Below, piece by piece: positions 62,701 to 64,000 of a stretch of DNA of 64,000 nucleotides. The notes under the pieces are model-generated. The model saw nothing but the letters and a program-made list of their open reading frames with translations. It was not told the DNA's origin and did not search any database. The DNA is from Naumovozyma dairenensis CBS 421 (Eukaryota > Ascomycota > Saccharomycetes > Saccharomycetales > Saccharomycetaceae): positions 620,001 through 684,000 of the forward strand of contig NC_016480.1 of the NCBI RefSeq assembly GCF_000227115.2. The letters are read 5' to 3'. The stretch's first letter is position 1; each line of letters starts with the position of its first letter. The translations under genes and the position numbers were made by a program.

Positions 62701-64000
62701 AAGGCACACTCAGAAAAGGGGGTATCTATATATTTAGCGTCATTTGTGATTGAAATAATTCTTTCGATAATTTGCTTAGCATGAGCAGCAACAATTGTTG
62801 CTGGATCTTGCTTAGCTTGAAGCACTAAACCTGCCCAACCGTTCTTAAGCTTGAAACCGGTGAATTGTGAGATAATTAATTGCGCAATAAGAACAGACGT
62901 TAAAACAGAAGCATCTTCGATTGGTTGAGAGATAGAGTTAAATATTGGTGCGATATATTTGAACGATATCATTCTCGCAGAAAGATCATCAGTTGTTTCA
63001 TTTAAACATTTCTCTACAGCAGTAGCAATGGATAACCCAAGCAATTTAGGATGCCTTATAAATGAGTCGTGTAACAATTCTATCGAATGTAAACGATCAG
63101 TGGATGGTAAAGCAGTCGATAATGCTACTGTAACGAATGCATCACCCAAGGCAGATGATTCTGGAAGGGATTCGATCATGTTTTGTACTTTGTCCTGCAA
63201 GCCTTTATTACCTGAAGTATATGAAGCAGAAATATATTCTAGACATCCTAATAAACTCTTGTGATCATGTTTATGTAAATGCCCTAACGTCGATGTAACG
63301 AATTCTAAGCAATCAGTTTCGAACTCTCCAAGTAATGATGGAGATGCCTTTTTGGAATATTCGAGGAATATGGTAAACCAGCATTTCCTTATATTCAATG
63401 TCTTATCTTTGAATCCATTCCTTATGATTTTGTTCATATCATCTACAGCGGTGGGTAAGTTGAAATAATGTGTGAAAAAAGCAGATAGCATTAAACAGAG
63501 CGCATTTTCTTTACCTTCTTTAGTAATATACGTTGACAATCCTTGAACGATCTTTGTAGAGACGGTCTCAGAAGAGGTTGGAACTACCACAAGAATCTTG
63601 GACACTAGATATTTATAATCTGCATTCAAATTAGACTTGATATTCTTAAAGATTTCGTCAATGAATTTGAGTAAATTAGGTTCCTCCGTAGTTTCATCAT
63701 TCAATGATTTTAATAGGGTGATTACTGAGTTTGATGAAAGTTCTCTGACAATTTCTTTTGAGCTTTTGAAAGATGAGAATGATTGGGACATTAATTTGGA
63801 TGAAGTGAAAACCTTCAGCAAATTGATCTTCTTCGCGTCAACGCCAGAGTATAATTCGTTAGCAATTGCAAATCCTAATTCTGGAGCTCTTAAATTAGCC
63901 TTTTCCATATTAGGAACAAAATGTTCATTAAATAATGCTTCAGTTACAAATTCTTTCACAAAGGGTTTCAGTGATATTTCTAAAGTGAAGGCTGATGGTG
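56766..64000 (-). CDS. GCN1: Gcn2 activator Gcn1 (5' end outside window)
   Basis: About 2410 of the roughly 2670 residues of Gcn1 (S. cerevisiae YGL195W, 2672) are present. The frame stays open to the window edge, so the first 260 or so residues are missing; the apparent first Met position at 63959 is a GTG codon inside the gene. Gcn1 is a HEAT-repeat scaffold that clamps collided ribosomes and, with Gcn20, activates the eIF2-alpha kinase Gcn2 during amino-acid starvation. HEAT repeats run throughout. The eEF3-like central region (GSGV-type NMAYLDPTQLSSSLSTIVPE to ADNDENIRDTSLKAG) and the Gcn2 RWD-binding region near residues 2050-2300 of the full protein are highly conserved. The C-terminus is AVGGVELNNNDI. 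Convergent with the small YGL194C-A-like gene. Confidence 0.97.
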   Translation of the reverse strand, partial: PSAFTLEISLKPFVKEFVTEALFNEHFVPNMEKANLRAPELGFAIANELYSGVDAKKINLLKVFTSSKLMSQSFSSFKSSKEIVRELSSNSVITLLKSLNDETTEEPNLLKFIDEIFKNIKSNLNADYKYLVSKILVVVPTSSETVSTKIVQGLSTYITKEGKENALCLMLSAFFTHYFNLPTAVDDMNKIIRNGFKDKTLNIRKCWFTIFLEYSKKASPSLLGEFETDCLEFVTSTLGHLHKHDHKSLLGCLEYISASYTSGNKGLQDKVQNMIESLPESSALGDAFVTVALSTALPSTDRLHSIELLHDSFIRHPKLLGLSIATAVEKCLNETTDDLSARMISFKYIAPIFNSISQPIEDASVLTSVLIAQLIISQFTGFKLKNGWAGLVLQAKQDPATIVAAHAKQIIERIISITNDAKYIDTPFSECAFKAAAYTSFINPTAIAPLLSDLIKSDLAVGELPRLTAEDFEIWEGNENVMVVNILDKKMVNKLSDKNTKDYETLKWEQSIRKEQAKKNARKYTKEEQALVNEQLAKESEIRKRINSIKVRLHRAVKLIKQLSKESTLVDNGNQVWYPVAVNNLLRLAQEPSSSKLVNTSINDTFLALSDNFSDRLETMGFFIGLAILRVHKVTNIPENYLEEPLEDLLSRVLFRVKFVCNQKALDSISLTYLLPLLINVLEEGKRVSIKNADKPLARTEFVEEDKEEEHLLLAMEIISVHADVFEDRSIPRIPIISVLLSLLKLPSKAKIAKDCFNALCQSISVSPNQDDLDIILSNLLSPNQFVRSTILETLDNEFELEPFMEFSPEIFICRFESDESNKEIADFIWDFNKFKINDELITKLLTLFNQDDSGLRLFTAKAYAYASMYLAKDSASVLQEHLNVLLRFYEEKSKPLEAILDEFGLVVVSAAERKDPWQDRSTVAITLKEMAAGLSEEDDSIVNTIKFLVESGALGDREPLVRQEMKEAGIEVITIHGANKSEELIPIFEHSLVSDIPASIKENVIILYGTLARHLKKDDPRIHIIIDRLLATLDTPSSDVQEAVSECIAPLVFQFRSNVEGYIRDLMNKLLDPTCPARVRKGAAWGISGLVKGYGISALSEFDIIRNLMEAAEDKKESKRRESVALAFECLSKSLKKFFEPYVIEVLPNILKNLGDSVPEVRNATAEATKAIMGHTTSYGVKKLIPVAVSNLDEISWRTKRGSVELLGNMAYLDPTQLSSSLSTIVPEIVGVLNDSHKEVRKAADESLKRFGEVIRNPEIQNLVPVLLQAIGDPTKYTEDALDALIQTQFVHYIDGPSLALIIHVIHRGMHDRSANTKRKACKIVGNMAILVDTKDLIPYLQQLIDEVKIAMVDPVPNTRATAARALGALVERLGEEQFPDLIPRLLDTLSDEMKSGDRLGSAQALAEVISGLGLSKLDELLPTILAGVTNFRAYVREGFMPLLLFIPICFGAQFAPYINQIIQPILSGLADNDENIRDTSLKAGKLIVKNYATKAIDLLLPELERGMFDENDRIRLSSVQLTGELLFQVTGISARNEFTEEQEDYNTETSTKLVDVLGQDRRDRVLAALFVCRNDTSGIVRATTVDIWKALVPNTPRAVKEILPTLTSIIVTHLASSSNVLRNIAAQTLGDLVRRVGGNALSQLLPTLEESLEESSNSDSRQGVCIALHELIESSSGESLATFQDIIVNIIRKTLIDVDESVRSSAASAFDAYQNVVGNLAVDEIIPYLLHMLKSEDDSEYALLGLQDIMSTKSEVIFPILIPTLLASPIDAFRASALGSLAEVAGSALYKRLSTIVNAVVNALVSDHPDEETKHSLETTLDKIFLSVDEDEGLHPLLQQIMSLLKSDDKAKRSVISKRLPNFFEHTTLNLDIYVPDFVSYAILSLDDNDPEVVEGNFNALTALLKTQDKSMLEKLVKPAKQALALTGTQGEDLAAFKLPRGPNCVLPIFLHGLMYGSSDEREASALAIADVVSKTPSANLKPFVSVITGPLIRVVGERFSSDIKAAILFALNILFVKIPQFLRPFIPQLQRTFVKSLSDPSNETLRLRAAKALGTLIEYQPRVDPLVVELVTGAKQATDEGVKTAMLKALLEVIVKAGNKLNETSKNNVVNLVEEEMLSSNDKLAIAYAKLIGSLSEILSPSEAHKILEEKVLSVDLNEESGKFAILTLNSFLKDAPGHIFNPELIDSFVKYIINAISSTNPYFGENGIIAAGKLLLLENEKKSPFSKNESSSPFALGEENIKNLIDVLATASLQPTCNSADCRRVALVVIRTMARFKFDECVKPYITVLGLSVFGSLRDPIIPVKLAAEKAYLALFKLVEEPDMKTFNEWFSLTSSGETSTTTIVGTSIQFRSIGDFTKRVGKRLATVERDRIAAGGDAETMFSDRFEDEREIWAVGGVELNNNDI

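Noticed and set aside
63957..63959. GTG as the start of GCN1
   Set aside because: The frame remains open to the window edge with Gcn1-like residues upstream (LEISLKPF), so this is an internal Val codon.

Overview
The window is nuclear DNA of a budding yeast of the family Saccharomycetaceae. The genes are compact, mostly intron-free and AT-rich. Long Asn and Asp/Glu runs interrupt several proteins, and almost every gene has a recognisable Saccharomyces cerevisiae counterpart in a familiar local order. Genes from pairs of duplicated S. cerevisiae segments are interleaved here (chromosomes IV with XII, and VII with XV), while several expected neighbours are missing (for example MTC5, FIN1, PRP38, MRPL25). 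That fits a post-whole-genome-duplication lineage of the Naumovozyma/Kazachstania type; the species cannot be fixed from the sequence alone.

Layout. 1-9036: 3' part of RSP5, then NSA2, LCP5, VFA1 and SAK1, the order of S. cerevisiae YER125W-YER129W. 9789-26544: HRT3, CHA4, MIM2, ARO1, ERG27, SAC6, APC9 and CDC45, a merge of YLR097-103 and YDR127-129. 27421-35703: SDH5, THP1, UPF3, SMD1, PEX8 and DSC2, a merge of YOL071-073 and YGR072-077. 36174-36245: a tRNA-Glu(UUC) gene, followed by the long upstream region of the plasma-membrane H+-ATPase gene PMA1 (37989-40778). 41296-64000: TPN1, an unrecognised small membrane protein, COX4, RPS26 (with a probable 5'UTR intron), CDC55, COX13, IME4, HOS2, a YGL194C-A-like micro-protein, and GCN1, whose 5' end runs off the window. 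This last block follows YGL186-YGL195.

The genes are mainly housekeeping: ubiquitin ligation, ribosome biogenesis, glucose signalling, aromatic amino-acid and sterol synthesis, actin bundling, replication initiation, anaphase control, RNA export and decay, splicing, peroxisome import, respiration, chromatin and translation control. Several intergenic sites fit the genes beside them: paired PAC/RRPE boxes between NSA2 and LCP5, a Gcn4 site before ARO1, two MCB boxes before CDC45, CCAAT boxes before COX4, and a textbook a1-alpha2 operator just past the 3' end of IME4, where S. cerevisiae controls the IME4 antisense transcript. The long intergenic regions before PMA1, COX4 and RPS26, and the one between COX13 and IME4, hold strong inverted repeats that no annotated gene explains. 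These are the best places to look for undescribed RNAs or regulatory DNA. No transposon, CRISPR array or clearly foreign gene was seen.
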